Below the pieces are notes generated by a model. That model was not told the origin of the DNA, did no database searches, and worked only from the letters and a program-made list of their open reading frames with translations. Shown here piece by piece: positions 14,082-26,379 of a stretch of 64,000 nucleotides of DNA; position 1 is the first letter of the stretch, and each line of letters begins with the position of its first letter. Made by a program: the position numbers and the translations under genes. Source of the DNA: Amoeboaphelidium protococcarum (taxonomy: Eukaryota > Aphelidiomycota > Aphelidea); contig JALECJ010000020.1 of assembly GCA_023515745.1 (NCBI GenBank), positions 930,001-994,000 on the forward strand, read 5' to 3'.

Positions 14082-15839
14082 ATGCCAGATTAATGTGATC
14101 ATCCAGTTCAATTTCATGGACTGTGTGCAGTATGCGGCTAGGAAGTGAGGGAACTCGATCAATTGACTAGCGATAAGTCAGAGTATGAAACTTTTGCCAT
14201 GGTACCCACTCATAGAGATATTAAGGTGACCAAGAACGAGGCACAGAAGATTGAACTTTAGATTGCGAGGCGATTGTTGGAGGAGAAGAAGTTATCGCTC
14301 ATTCTAGACTTGGACCAGACTGTACTCCATGCTTCTGTAAATCAGCGAATTGGAGAGGTTATTCACAATGACTCTACAGTATAGAAGTGGAGCGTGACTA
14401 AGGATGTACATAGCTTTACTCTGCCACATGATCCCAGACTCAGATATTACGTGAAATTGCGGCCTGGCTTGTACGAGTTCCTGAAAAACATGTCCAAGTT
14501 GTATGAATTTCATATATATACTATGGGAACGCGGTCTTATGCTGAGGCTGTCAGACTTATCATCGATCCGCGTAATGAACTCTTCAAGGAGCGAATTCTA
14601 ACAAGAGATGAGAGTGGAAGTAACATCTCTAAAGATATCAAGAATATATTCCCTTGCGACTCATCCATGGTTTTAATTTTGGATGACAGGTCGGATGTGT
14701 GGAATTGGTCTGATAATCTGATCAAAGTCAAGCCTTATACGTTCTTTTACGGTACCGAGGATATCAATGCTCCCGGTAAATAGACACCAGATAGTAAAGC
14801 CGATAAAGTACTCCCACCATATGTATCTGATAACTCTAATGAATCTAATGATGTACCGGCTAATGCTAGAATGTCTTCTGAAGATTTGACGGGAAAGTAG
14901 TTGTAAGACTCTTCTATGCCATCTCAAAGTATTCGATTATCAAGCGGTAATGCACCATTTCCCAATATTGATGCTGATACTGAGCTATTCCAATTAAAAG
15001 ATATTTTAACATTTGTGCATTCTTAATTTTTTAGTAAAAGCTCAAGTGCCACGGACGCGCAAATTGGCCATTAGAGGAATGCTGCCTAAATTCTAAAGGA
15101 GCGAAAGAGTCAAGTACTTGGTGGTGTGTCTGCCTGCTTCTCTGCCGTGTTTCCCACCAGCTTGAATGATGGAACTGCAGTTGATGTCACTAAATACCAC
15201 GACTGGAAGTTGTTTTCATCTTATGGCGCGGTGTTGAGATCTGATTTCTCTATGACTAATATCACCCATCTGGTAGCTGCTAATCCCGGAACTGTCAAAG
15301 TGGAAACTGTTAGAAAGTATAATAAAAGTGCCAAGCCTGAGGATAAAATTTGGATTGTAACGCCTTAATACTTTCATGATTGCATCAGTACTTGGTAGCG
15401 TTTGTCTGAACTGGATTATTTGGTTATTTAGAATGATAAGTAATGTATTGGGCGACCTCTAAATTTGATTGACTCTGCTAATATTCCACAAAAGGCTCAA
15501 TCTGCTTATAATGAGAATGGTGGCAATGAACAAGTGAGTTAATCTCTTTCTAATGAGGGAGATGAATCGGTATTGGATGATGACTATATTCTGGATGAAG
15601 ATGCCCTGAATGATCTTGAATAAGAACTTTTGGATGAGCTAGAGTCTACATCTGGCAGTTTAATTGATGAAGAGCCTGCATAAAAAGATGGTAGCGAATA
15701 CTAAAGTGCTGACAATCATGATCAAGATGAGGACCAGATTAGACTAAAGAGAAAGAAGGCCAAGAGAGCATCAGATTCTCCTTCAAGAGAACTGCGGTCC
15801 CGATCTAACAGTCCATCCAAGAGAATGCGTAAATAATGA
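14082..15839 (+). CDS. FCP1: FCP1-type RNA polymerase II CTD phosphatase
   Basis: 585 codons, ATG 14082 to TGA 15837-15839. The N-terminus carries the FCP1 signature CDHPVQFHGLCAVCGQEV. It is followed near residue 75 by the catalytic FCPH motif LILDLDQTVLHAS (DxDxT) and by LRPGLYEFLKNM, YTMGTRSYAEAV, RDESG and ILDDRSDVWNW. A BRCT domain follows about residues 345-450 (THLVAANPGTVK, IWIVTPQYFHDCI). The C-terminus is acidic then basic, with a probable nuclear signal (KRKKAKR). FCP1 removes phosphate from the Pol II C-terminal repeat and recycles the polymerase. It is somewhat shorter than yeast and animal FCP1. Confidence 0.95.
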
Positions 15840-15954
15840 ATTCTCATTTAATGTATTTATTATGAAATTTTAACTCAAGCATCAACTATCCGACTTGATA
15901 GTTCTTTAACCTCTTCTTCTCAAGTTACAATTTACGCGCTGATCTGATCAAATT

Positions 15955-17034
15955 ATGACATTCGACATCTTGGCAGAGTATAAATAAGTGTTGAGGGAGG
16001 AGCGATTATCTCATCCAATAGCTGCTGTGAAGGCTCTACTAAATTCTGTTTAGTACATTGCATATGGAAATTCTGAAGAGAGTACGGAGGAACGTAGAGA
16101 GCTGACAGTGAGTGAGTTGACGCATCAGATCAACATTTACATTAACTAGCTCAAGCTAGCCAATAGCAGCATGAACTCTGCTGCATTTCTTAATAGAGGT
16201 GGTGCTTAGTAGAGCGGAGTATAGCGAGGTGAATACCCATCTATTGCTGTCCTGGCTGGCATTCATATCTTTACGCGGATGATATCGCAATACTCGCCGT
16301 CAATGGTCAGCAGCCAGGTGGGAGCCTCATCATCAGTAAATCAGAGTCAATTGCAACTTAATGCACACGAAAGTCCTGCAGATTATATTATCCGTGTTGG
16401 ATAAAGACTGGTATCAGTCCTGGAGTATCAACTTCCGCGCCTGATCAAGTACGCTGTCCCATTCATTGAAGAGGGGATGACTATACTCACTTTCGGTTAT
16501 AGCAGAAGTGTAATGGCTGTCCTTCTCAAGGCTAAGGAATGTGTCAGATTTCGTGTGTACTGCTGTGAAAGTATGCCCTCAGCGACTGGTGTGGCGACTG
16601 TGCGGGAGCTTCAGTAGAACGGCGTGACTTCGCGTCTAATCACTGACACGTCTGTTGGATATTACATGCAAATTGTGGACGCGGTTCTAGTCGGAGCAGA
16701 AGCGATTGTCGAGAATGGTGGTCTTATCAATAGCATTGGAACTTACCAGATTGGTCTCATTGCTAAAGTGCACAAAGTTCCATTTTATTGCGTCGCTGAA
16801 AGTTGCAAGTTTGTGAAATGCTTCCCTCTAGACCAGTTTGACATTTATCCCGAACGATCAGAAGTTGCAGAGATGGAAGCAGATCATCGCGGCGACCAAA
16901 TAGGAACTTCTTTCAGTTAGGAGCAAGTTCCCGTTGTGGATTATACACCACCTCAGTACATCAGTATGCTTTTCACTGATTTAGGTGTATTAACTCCAGC
17001 TTCTGCAAGCGATGAAATCATCAAAATGAGTTGA
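15955..17034 (+). CDS. Translation initiation factor eIF2B subunit alpha
   Basis: 359 codons, ATG 15955 to TGA 17032-17034. Family landmarks are [69 protein letters not shown] and the hallmark C-terminus [18 protein letters not shown]. It is about 50 residues longer than usual because of an Asn/Ser/Gln-rich insertion near residues 70-90 and a short one near 130. The alpha subunit belongs to the regulatory core of the guanine-nucleotide exchange factor eIF2B and senses phosphorylated eIF2. Confidence 0.95.
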
Positions 17035-17092
17035 ATACATTTATACAACATTGTGGAATTCTCTGATTATTGAACCGCTTGTATGTCGCGCG

Positions 17093-17118
17093 CTCTCCCT
17101 CTCCCTCTCCCTCTCTCA
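17093..17118 (+). repeat. CTCCCT low-complexity tract
   Basis: Polypyrimidine hexamer run in the 169-bp gap between the eIF2B alpha stop and the SWEET start. It may be part of the SWEET promoter or 5' UTR. Confidence 0.6.
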
Positions 17119-17203
17119 TTCTTTAACTTTCACAGTGGTTTACTTCTAAGTATTCGTTCGAACGAAGTTTTATTGTATTACTTATCTGTACTCCAAAATA
17201 TAG

Positions 17204-18106
17204 ATGGACTCTGTTGCGCCTATTTTAGGAGTTCTGACTGCTACTGGAATTTACATTTCGCCATTTCAATAAATTTATAGGCTGTTTGTTAGCAAGAATG
17301 TTCCTTCTGTTCAAGTACTTGCCACTCTGAATCCAATTTCTTTTGCCATGATGCCTTGTAACGCGCTAGCATGGACAATGTACGGCCTCTTACCGATATT
17401 GAGAAATCCATATCTGTTTTGGAGTAATGTCATTGGCTGTCTGATAGGAATGTTCTACTTTATCACGGTGTTTCATCAATTCAGTCTTTATCGCTGTGCA
17501 GGCGCTGTTGGTGGAATTTCTGCTGCCGTTCCCTCCAAGCTCTTCCAAACCACAGCGAGGACTATGGTGATCCTCTTTATGTCCGGGTTGAGTTTAATTT
17601 TGTTCGCTTCCTTTGCTGCTTTTATCTAGGTACCCAATTCCGGGGTGGATGGTGCTGATTAAATAAGTAAGTAGATTATGGGCTGGTGTTGTATCCTGAT
17701 ACTGGTCATTTTCTACGCTGCTCCAATGTCCACTCTGTTTCAAGTGCTCAAGAGTAGAGACGCGTCAGTCTTCAGTCTCCCATTACTAATCGCTAGTGTT
17801 ATAAACGCTTGTCTCTGGACATTTTATGGATATTTTGGTCTCAGTGAGCCGGATCCTTATATTTGGTGTCCTAATTTGGTTGGTGTCTTGGTGTCGCTTG
17901 TCCAATTTGCATGTAAATTTGCATTCCGGAACTCAATACCATTCTCTAATCCGTACGGTGAGGTGGAAGGTGGTCAATAATCGTCCGTAATTGTCGATGA
18001 TGATTAATTCGCCGGAGATGATGATGAAAAGCTGAGCGATCCTTACCAACTATCACCCACAAATAGTGTAAAAGTGAAGTAATCGCCTCGATAAGGCGCA
18101 ATGTGA
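17204..18106 (+). CDS. SWEET-type sugar transporter (MtN3/saliva family)
   Basis: 300 codons, ATG 17204 to TGA 18104-18106. Two MtN3 repeats can be seen. The first includes PFQQIYRLFVSKNVPSVQ, ALAWTMYGLLPI and NPYLFWSNVIGCLIG. The second includes APMSTLFQVLKSRDASVFSL, INACLWTFYGYFG and LVGVLVSLVQFA. Together they give seven predicted membrane segments, the usual SWEET fold. The C-terminal tail is acidic and cytoplasmic by the family topology. SWEETs are bidirectional sugar facilitators of the plasma or vacuolar membrane. The gene is convergent with the Ral-like GTPase, with about 80 bp between the stops. Confidence 0.92.
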
Positions 18107-18185
18107 TATAAACTCTCTCATTACTAGTAAAGGTTAAGAAGTCAAGTTTTTAGCAAATTTATGGTATTGTTACAAGGTATTATGC

Positions 18186-18872
18186 TTACATCACAACGCA
18201 CTTCTTCTTCTGACCCTTCTTTGCAGCTTTATCAGCAATGCCCTTCTTAATCTTGTACTCACGCACCTTGGCCACCAGAGTGTAATACGCTTCATCTACA
18301 TTCTGCTTTGTCTTGGCACTAGTCTCAATGTATTGCATATTCCACTGTGCAGCCTTTCGCTGAGCCTCCTCCACAGTAACCTTTCTCAAGTGAGCCAAAT
18401 CAGCCTTATTACCAACTAGAAGCATCGGTATATCATTCGCTTCCCCACCACCGCTTGCATTCAGCACACGCAAAATCTAATCTCTAAACTCACTCACATG
18501 CTAGAATGACTCATTCTCAGTGATACTGAATACCAGAGCAAATCCCTCACCACTTCTGTAATAATTATCCCGAATCGCTGCATACTCCTCCTGACCGGCA
18601 GTATCGAGGATATCAACAACATTCTCCTCCTTCATATTATTATTATTACCATTCGACTGTCCAGAGGCACCTACAGAACCAGACTGCGCAAACTTAACAA
18701 TAGTCTCTAGCGGAACCTTTTTCCGATACGAGTCAGCCTTGGTGGGTTCATACTCTTCAACAAAATCTCCATACATAAACTGGAGGGTAAGAGCAGACTT
18801 TCCCACTCCACCAGTACCGCACATTAACAATCTGGACACTTGCAAACTTGCCGCTTACTTTTCTTACGGCAT
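18186..18872 (-). CDS. Ral-like small GTPase with CAAX box, apparently ending at TAA
   Basis: 228 codons from ATG 18872. The P-loop is [10 protein letters not shown], switch I is [12 protein letters not shown] (the Ral form), switch II is [19 protein letters not shown], and NKADL and ETSAK are the base-binding motifs. FRDQILRV carries TAG exactly where Ral has Gln. A Gly/Asn/Ser insertion of about 25 residues lies between switch I and DTAG. The protein ends with a polybasic tail and a perfect prenylation box, KKKCVVM. The next codon is TAA (18188-18186), and the first in-frame TGA is 115 codons further on, inside the antisense strand of the SWEET gene. Either UAA stops translation here or the annotation hides a base change. 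The sequence ATGTAAGC also resembles a 5' splice site, but the one plausible splice gives no early stop. Confidence 0.9.
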
Positions 18873-19598
18873 ATCTTAATACTATCGTTTATACTAACAA
18901 CACTTGACACTTGACAGAAATATATATCAACTCAAAAGTAACACTAGGAGAATATTGATTGCAAAACAAAATTCACTGTGTATGGAACAAGATCAATTGT
19001 GTGAGTGAGTGAAAGAAACAACGGCGCTTTGTTTGACGAGTGGATTTCCTCAATCAACGTTGGCTTGGCTTGCAGCTCCAAACAACAGTAATAGATCTGC
19101 TGAGATGGATTGCAAAGTAACTAAAACGTATATGACTAAAATATGCCCTATTGTTGACGCGTAATAAGTAATGAAAAATTGGTGATAGCATAATGTAATA
19201 TATGGAGCATAACTCTTAATTAACTCTTAAAAGTTCATGAAGTTTGAGTTATAAAGAACAAATTGGAATGGGTTATTTAAATGATGAGCATTTATCGTTT
19301 TGAATTCTTAAGAAATCTTACCGTTGATATTCTTTACTGTAAGCACACGGTTTATTGTGAATGTGAAACGAAAGTACTAGAATCAGTTTTAGAACGAGTG
19401 ACTGGAGAAGTTACTAAAGTTAGTTGCCCTGTGAATGAAACAACCAACACCCAGAGTGAAACGATTTCAGCGACTAAAGTTTGGCGTTTCTTTCTTTTCT
19501 TTCTGCTCGCTGTTGAAAACGTTGCGTTGTTTTCGCTTGTTCTTTCGCTTTCAAACTGAATCAGAAGAATATTACAGTAATTGCGATACATTTCTACA
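18873..19598. other. Intergenic region between GTPase and NUP35 starts
   Basis: 726 bp between two divergent genes. A 92-codon plus-strand frame (19281-19559, ending at TGA) has two hydrophobic stretches but contains no UAR codon and matches nothing known. It is not called as a gene. Confidence 0.45.
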
Positions 19599-20852
19599 AT
19601 GTTTACCACTCCATCTTTAGAAAGATAGTCTAACAGGTCGGATTAGGATACGTAAAATCAAGTGCCTGCTAGTCCATTTGTCAAGTCTTTCTTCATTCCC
19701 AACTCCACCTCAAAGGCAAAGTCTGCACAAGACATTGGTGGGCAGGACAAGTCCAAGATTTAGTCTCCATTTGCTGTGCAGAGTATTAATTCATCCTAGT
19801 AGAATCTATAAGAGTAGAGGCAAGTCAAGTCATTCTATGATACGCTGGAATCCACCCCTAGATCTAGCAAGTCTATAGATGGATCTCCCATGAGCCTAGG
19901 CACTCCTATCCATTAGTACTCTGCTCATAAGTCGTTGGATCGAACGCCGCTCAGGTACAATATACCTGCATCGGTTGGATTACATAGTGATGGGTAGTAA
20001 ACGTTTAATAGCATGGACATGGATAATGTGCATAAGAAGAGAATCACCACTTTTGGTTTCCCTATTGAGAAGGCTGAGAAGGTGTTGCGAAAGTTGAGTG
20101 CTAATGTGAGAACTTCATAATCATCAATGGGATAAAGCTCGCCGTATAATAAGCAATCACCTGGTGGTGGTGGCCTAGGATAGAATGGAACTATTGTTGA
20201 CTATGTCGTCAAGGATCGATGGATGCATATTGAGTTTTAATCTGAATTTTATGCCCAGATTGCACTCACAAAGAATGGTGAACTTATGGTTGATGGATAT
20301 ATTGTTGGCATTTGTCCGTACAGAGAATATATAGATGATTAAAGTTATTCTGTGCCAGGTACACCATCCGATCATACGATGAGATTTTCTGATACTATTA
20401 CTGGGTCTGATAGGAAGAGTCCTCTGAAAAGTAATAGATTTAAATCTTAATCTTATTCCTCCCCAAATGGACCTAAGAAGTATCAGAATATAGATCAATT
20501 CTTGGAGACTCCAAAGTTTAAGGATTCTAATCATTGGTAGTTGTAGTAGTAATCATTTGATATGAATACTGATGGTGGCTTCGGTGGAGGTGTTGATGCT
20601 GTATCCATGGATTAATCGTCTTTTGAGCCTTTCTAATAAGCATAAAGCCAATAAATGCATTATTAAGACCCGCTTGTTGCAAAGATGTAATAGACTTAAT
20701 CTAGTTCAGTTGGTTGGAGCACTTTGGGGAATGATGAAAATTCCAAAATTAGAAATACCATTTACACTCTTCCTCCGCAGCGACAAGTGAACAATATATA
20801 ACCGTAGCAGTCGACTATTAGCAAGATTATTGAGACGGTCTTAGGCTGGTGA
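19599..20852 (+). CDS. NUP35: NUP35/Nup53-type nucleoporin
   Basis: 417 codons, ATG 19599 to TGA 20850-20852. The MPPN/RRM-like domain lies at about residues 145-245 (ITTFGFPIEKAEKVLRKL, then WMHIEFQSEFYAQIALTKNG, then VGICPYRE). The flanks are Gln/Ser-rich and carry very many UAR codons. The protein ends in ISKIIETVLGW, the short C-terminal amphipathic helix ending in GW that lets Nup35/Nup53 bind the nuclear membrane. Role: pore-membrane and inner-ring assembly. The RRM carries an inserted Ser/Gly-rich loop. Confidence 0.88.
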
Positions 20853-21075
20853 ATATATTCAATGCTTAAATGCACTCATATCGCGGGAAGATCATATGAT
20901 TATTGTGATTCTCATTAGTTAAAAGCGCTATGGTCTGATTGGAGGATTAGGAGATTGTCTAATTTATCATTGATTGATTAACAAGTTTATGAACCATTTT
21001 TTACTTCTTTTTCATTAAACTTTTTTAGCTGTACTTTTACTATCGTCTTCTTACTTAAAATCTATCTGACTAAAT

Positions 21076-22236
21076 ATGAAACTATCCGCTGTGGTTGCAA
21101 CGTGTCTGGTGCACTCTTGCCTGTCCGTCCCTTTCTGGATGGAGCGCGTCTTTGGCGGCCTTGACTCACACAATGGCAATCTAAGACTTTTGTCTGATGC
21201 AGAGGGTCATGCTGTGTGGGCTGATCCTGAAGACTGGATTCTGCAGGGAAAGAAGTTCATTGATTTGACTGACCATCAAGATTTAGGATAGGATTCTGAT
21301 TTAATGGAGTCGTTGGTGTCAGGTGCTGTTGACATTCCAGACAAGGTCACTCATTAAGATGAGGTCAAAGCCTTGCTGAAGAGTTATCCATTCTCACTGG
21401 ACCGCATGCGTGAGAGATTGACTGAATTGACTTCTTTTGAGAATCGTCATTACCGCAGCAAGACTGGTGTTGATTCTTCCAAGTGGGTGGAGGCTCAGTT
21501 GAAGGCTGTCGCACGGGAGACTGGTGCTCCGGTGACATTCAGACGCTTTGATCACTCATTTCCGTAATTTAGTCTAATTGTGAGATTTGAGCCTTCTAAT
21601 TCTGCTAAGTCTCGACGTGTTACATCTGATCACTCCAAGGTGCCGATTGTTGTGGTGTCTGCTCACTATGATACTGTGAAGGGATGGTTTGATTCGAGGC
21701 GTCCTGGTGCGGATGATGATGGTAGTGGTACGGTGACTGTCATGGAGATATTCACGCTCATGTGTCAGGCTCATAAGAATGGAGAGTTGAATTTGAGTCA
21801 CCCAGTTGAATTCCACTGGTATGCTGGCGAAGAGGCTGGTCTTCTCGGTAGTTAGGATGTTGTGGCAGCGTACAAGAGAGACCGTGTCCCTGTGATGGCT
21901 GCTATCCACTTTGACATGACGGGTTATCGCGGTAAGACTGACGCGATCGGTATCATCACTGATAACGTTAACCCGCAACTGACCGGTTTCATGCGCAAAG
22001 TAATGCAGGAGTACACTGGACGCTCTATTGTGGAGAGCAAGTGTGGCTACGGCTGCTCCGATCACGCCTCTTGGAATAAGGCTGGCTACAAATCAGCTTT
22101 CCCATTTGAGGGACATTTCAAAGAGTCAAGTCCGTACATTCACACATCGCGTGATACTGTTGCCAATATTGATTTTGAGCACATGAGCTCATTCGTCATC
22201 ACCGGCATGTCGTTTGTGTTAGAACTGCTCTTGTGA
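21076..22236 (+). CDS. Secreted M28 leucine aminopeptidase (fungal Lap1-like)
   Basis: 386 codons, ATG 21076 to TGA 22234-22236. A signal peptide covers residues 1-17 (MKLSAVVATCLVHSCLS). A propeptide-like region follows, then the zinc ligands of M28 in order: His in SAHYDTV (about 196), Asp in GADDDGSG (about 212), Glu pair in YAGEEAGLLGSQ (about 250), Asp in HFDMTGY (about 278) and His in YIHTSRDT (about 354). KCGYGCSDHASWNKAGY matches the fungal M28E cysteine pair. It removes N-terminal residues from peptides outside the cell or in a secretory or vacuolar lumen. The closest family known to me is fungal Lap1. Confidence 0.93.
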
Positions 22237-22895
22237 TTATCAGGTGTAAAAAATTGTGTAGAGTTTTTGACTGATATTTAATTTTGTCTCAATTGATGTA
22301 AATTTTCAGTGTGGCTCAACTTGAAACAAGAATCATCATTCATCACACAACTCATAACAATTGAAGGGACGTGTTGATGGCGTCAATTCTCTACAAAGCA
22401 ATGTGCGCCTTATAAAAAATAAGATTATATATAAACCATTTTAAGCATATAACGCGCTTACTTACTTTCAGGCCCATGAGTTTTCTAACACTATTGTCAG
22501 CTAAAGTATTTCCATCATATGTATCATATAAAAACTTATCAATCAATAGGCCGCTGATCAAAGATCTGATAAAGTTGAGAATCCAAGAACTTATAATTCT
22601 TCTCGGAGAATTACTCTTTACTTAATGTGTCCCTTATCTAGGCTTCGGAATTAGTCACGGACCTTTAAATTGATATCGTGTGACATAGTAGACAATCTTC
22701 CGGTCGCCTCTCTGACTATATCTTCGTGATGACTCTCCACCATTTCTTCCTGAAGATAGATTTTCTCTCTCCGTTGCAAGTGTTTGCGTTTGTGTGATTT
22801 GCTCACTGTGTATCGTCAAGGCGTTAAGGAAGCTTTCTATCTTTGTGACAAGCCAGCATTTGCCTAATTAAGCTCGGTTGACGATAAGTGGTCAT
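22237..22895. other. Intergenic region
   Basis: 659 bp between two plus-strand genes. I see no coding frame, RNA gene or repeat. Confidence 0.4.
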
Positions 22896-24206
22896 ATGAT
22901 AGTTCAAAAACGCCGTTTCTAAAAGTTCAGTGTTTTAGCGGGCCTTATAGGTGCCTTGCTGCTATTGATACTCTTATCGGCTAATGGTGCTGATACCGGT
23001 ATATCAGCGTTAAATAATCGATGTGAACAGATGCAAAAATTGCAAGACATTCCCAAAGTGTACGTCTATTCTGTGCCCGACAGACTTTTGCTACAAGGTA
23101 TACCTTCTGATTTTGCTTATGATTAAAGTCTTTGTCGATAGGATCCTGGATACTCGATCGAGTACGAATATCATACCCTGCTGAATTTATCAGGTCCGCA
23201 TGTCATCGTTACCGATCCATCATTGGCAGACGCTTACTTTATTCCCCACTACTCTACCTGCTTTATGCAGCATTGCTTTTTTGGGCGCTAAGAAGATAGA
23301 TATCCAGTGACTACGTTTGAGTATGATAATGAGACGAGGACTTCAGAGTTTTGTTTACACGCCTATCCAAAGTACCTGCTAACCATTGTAGATTATATAC
23401 GTCTCCAGAGCCCGTTCTTTAACCTCTCCAAAGGAGCTGATCACTTCATGGCTGTTGGGCATGAGACTCTGGCCGAGTCGTTGTATTTCCATCAACCCAT
23501 TAAGGAGTATCTGCAGCATACTATTTTGCTGCAAGTCAATTCATTGCTCAGATACAATGAGAATAGCGGCCACGCCAATTTCAAATCATATTCATTTGAT
23601 CCTCATAAGGATATTGCTGTTGCTCCAAATCTGCACGATTAGTATATGAAGTATGACGTTCATTCAAGGCCTCCGCGCTAGGATAGGAAATATTTGGTCT
23701 ATTTCCGTGGGCAGATTAATCATCAATATCCGCATTATTCACACGGGATTCGCCAATATCTTGCTAAACTGAATGACTCCAGATTTTTAATTGGAGAAGG
23801 AATGCCTGCAGATGTTTATCTTCAAGAGATTTTATAAGCTCGGTTTTGTCTGTATCCACCTGGCTGGACAACATGGTCCGGTCGATTGGCTCATATTATC
23901 TACACCTCTTGCGTGCCACTGATAATAAATGATGGCGCCGTGATGCCTTACGAGGAGATTCTGGATTGGCGCCAGTTCTCTGTGAAACTGAGTGAGTAGA
24001 AAGTGTCCAAATTGCCAGATATCATTGATCAGATTGAGAAACAATATGGTGCTTAGCTTGAACGTCGATTTATTGAAGCCAGAGAATCTCTTGTCTACAA
24101 TTATCCTCCACGTGAAGGTGACGCGCTCTACATGGCCTTGCGAATTCTGAAAAAAAGACTATTTAAACATAAGCATCTCGCCTTCGTTGATTTCAACACT
24201 GAGTGA
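22896..24206 (+). CDS. Exostosin-family (GT47) glycosyltransferase, type II membrane protein
   Basis: 436 codons, ATG 22896 to TGA 24204-24206. The N-terminus is short and basic (MIVQKRRFQKF) with one signal anchor (about residues 12-32). This is the type II topology expected for Golgi glycosyltransferases. Exostosin landmarks are PKVYVYSVP, EYEYHTLL, DPSLADAYFIPHY, the region around FFNLSKGADHFMAVGHE (family form: NRxxGxDHxxx), YLVYFRGQ, ARFCLYPPGWTTWSGRL and CVPLIINDG. Donor and acceptor cannot be predicted. Convergent with the acyltransferase. Confidence 0.9.
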
Positions 24207-24310
24207 AGATAAGAAAGATTGGCAGAAGATGATAACTACATCGATAGTGTACTGTGTTATATATGTTCTAAATTTATTAACTTTATACGCTTATCAACCA
24301 GCAGTATCAC

Positions 24311-25822
24311 TCAGCGACCAAATGCCCGTTGCAGTGCCTTAATCTCCTCTTACTTATAGGAGGTATTCGGAAGACAGTATGAAACTTGTACGCCAGACTA
24401 ACCTTCAAAACCGTCTCTATATATTCTTCTATAGATGGTAGTCCTGGCCACCTCTTTCGGCCCCATGCATCCATAAAACCAATTCGCATGGACACCACCA
24501 ACAACGATGCCACGATCAAACTTACCACCAAGTCTCACGCGTTCGAATCCTGGATATTCATAATCAAATCCCATCCACGAAGTTTGCACCATATCCAAAA
24601 TTTCGCCTGAATTACGCTCCAAGGAGAACTATGGATAAATAAACTCAGACAATCCTTTCTAGTGCCACTTATAGAAAAAATTCACATCTTGAATAAAATG
24701 TTCCATCAATTCACTACTGCCCATCTATTTTCTAATCTCTTGCGCAATCACAGCGATAGAGGCAGTTTCAGCATCAGCAATAGGAAAATCGATAGCTCTA
24801 GATATAATTGCATCTCCAATGTATTAGACGTCTTAATCACCATACGGCTATATACGCGGGCGCATATTAATCTACGGTAAAAGTTTGACTGAGTGACCAT
24901 GCTTCTGTTCAAGTGATTACATTTCTTTCCACAATCTAGCTTGTAAAATGTCCATTGTAGTCAATTTTATACTGGAATCACGCCCAGCATCAGACTCCAC
25001 CTCTTCTCTAAGCCGAGCCAACTACTGAGGAGTGATATCAAAGAACAGACAATCATTTCTAGCCATGAGCACCTTTCTCAAGAATCTAAGCTTTGAATGG
25101 AGGTTAAGCTTACGATAATCCGCAGTTTAGTCAGTAACATTTTTAACAGGATTGGCTTATCGGAACTTATCCAAAAGCTCTCTAGCTGGGGCAACTTTCT
25201 ATTACATGACCGCATTCAGAGCTGCGTCGTCTCCTCTAATTTATGCATCCAAAACGTCAAACAGATCCCTGATGAAGCAATAAAATGAACTACCATCACC
25301 ACTAGCATGAGAAAAATAAAAGCCAACTGCCGTAGCACTATCAGACAAATACGTGACTTTAATTGATACTAACGGATTACGAGTAGTGAACAAATTCTAA
25401 AGCCAATACTTCAATCGTTTTACAGCGCTTAAATGCTTTCCATCTTACTGGCGATATTGGTTTATGAGTTGGTGGACCAAAATAGCGGGCTTCTTCACTA
25501 GTTGACCACGAAGCTTCAACTTATTGTCTTCAAAAAGCGTCTTGACAGTCCACAGTGGGTCTTGCTGCTTTGATTCTACACTTAACAACACGCCTTGATT
25601 CTTGCAATCAATACCCAGGCGTCCCATGCCATCCGACACCATTCTACCAGCAAACATGGGATAATTAGACAAGACCGTACCGAGAGCATTCTTAAATTAG
25701 CCAAGATCAATATGCATAGGCAGAGTAAGAATGTGAGTAACAAATATATCCTGCAAACAGCTGCACTCTATCGGAGATAGATCTAATGTCTGATCTTGTT
25801 CATGCTCCTCTGCTTACACCAT
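24311..25822 (-). CDS. HXXXD (BAHD/trichothecene acetyltransferase-like) acyltransferase
   Basis: 503 codons, ATG 25822 to TGA 24313-24311. The N-terminus has LDLSPIE, then NYPMFAGRM. The catalytic HXXXD motif is HASGDG near residue 175, in FYFSHASGDGSSFYCFIRDL, and INMRPRI follows. The second BAHD motif DFGWG is replaced by FDYEYPGF near residue 420. The family moves acyl groups from acyl-CoA to hydroxyl or amine groups; plants and fungi use it in secondary metabolism. Here the substrate is unknown. Many UAR codons are read as Gln. Confidence 0.8.
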
Positions 25823-26379
25823 CCATTACTTTTTATTGTATGATTTTACGCGTTAGTCGCGTTAAGTTGATGTTTCCATAACCATACTGAAGGCAGTAGC
25901 AGAAGATATCTTTATAACAAAAAAAGATGTTGTGTTAAAAAAATGAGATCTAGTGACGGTTGATAAATCAGCGAGCCCCTTAGATTCCAATTAACAGGTG
26001 ACGATGGAGATCTCAAGCGAAGTGTGAATTCAAAAAGTTTGCATCCGTTAGACGTTCCACGCGTTAGACGATTCATGTGTTAAGTGTATCACGATCAGCT
26101 CTCTTACGTCAATACTCTCTTACAGTAACAGTAAAATAGACAACTATAATTTGCGCCCGAAGAATGGGCTCTTGCTTATTTGCCAAGGATGTTGGTGAGG
26201 CTGAGGTGATAGATTTATAGTTTGCGTTGTCAATCTGAGCAGCGTTGATGGGACAAAGTGATATAAATAAGTCAACAACTGAGTAGATCTTTATAAACGG
26301 GCTATAAAAATTTTATTTCCCACATAGTATATCCTGATTGTTTTAACCACACTATAAATATTTTTAAGGCGGGGTAGGT
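25823..26379. other. Intergenic region between divergent genes
   Basis: 557 bp holding the promoters of the acyltransferase (minus) and the membrane kinase (plus). Two ACGCGTTAGACG-like copies lie near 26058. No gene seen. Confidence 0.4.

Noticed and set aside
18120-18187. 66-bp intron at the end of the Ral-like gene (GTAAGC...TTTACTAG)
   Set aside because: Splice signals and length look reasonable, but the spliced frame removes the CAAX Met and has no nearby stop, so it does not explain the missing UGA.
19281-19559. 92-codon plus-strand frame with hydrophobic stretches
   Set aside because: No UAR codon in 92 codons, no family match and an AT-rich intergenic setting; chance is the simpler explanation.
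24535-24560. tRNA T-arm (GTTCGAATCC)
   Set aside because: It lies inside the acyltransferase coding sequence on the minus strand, and the flanking bases cannot form the T stem.
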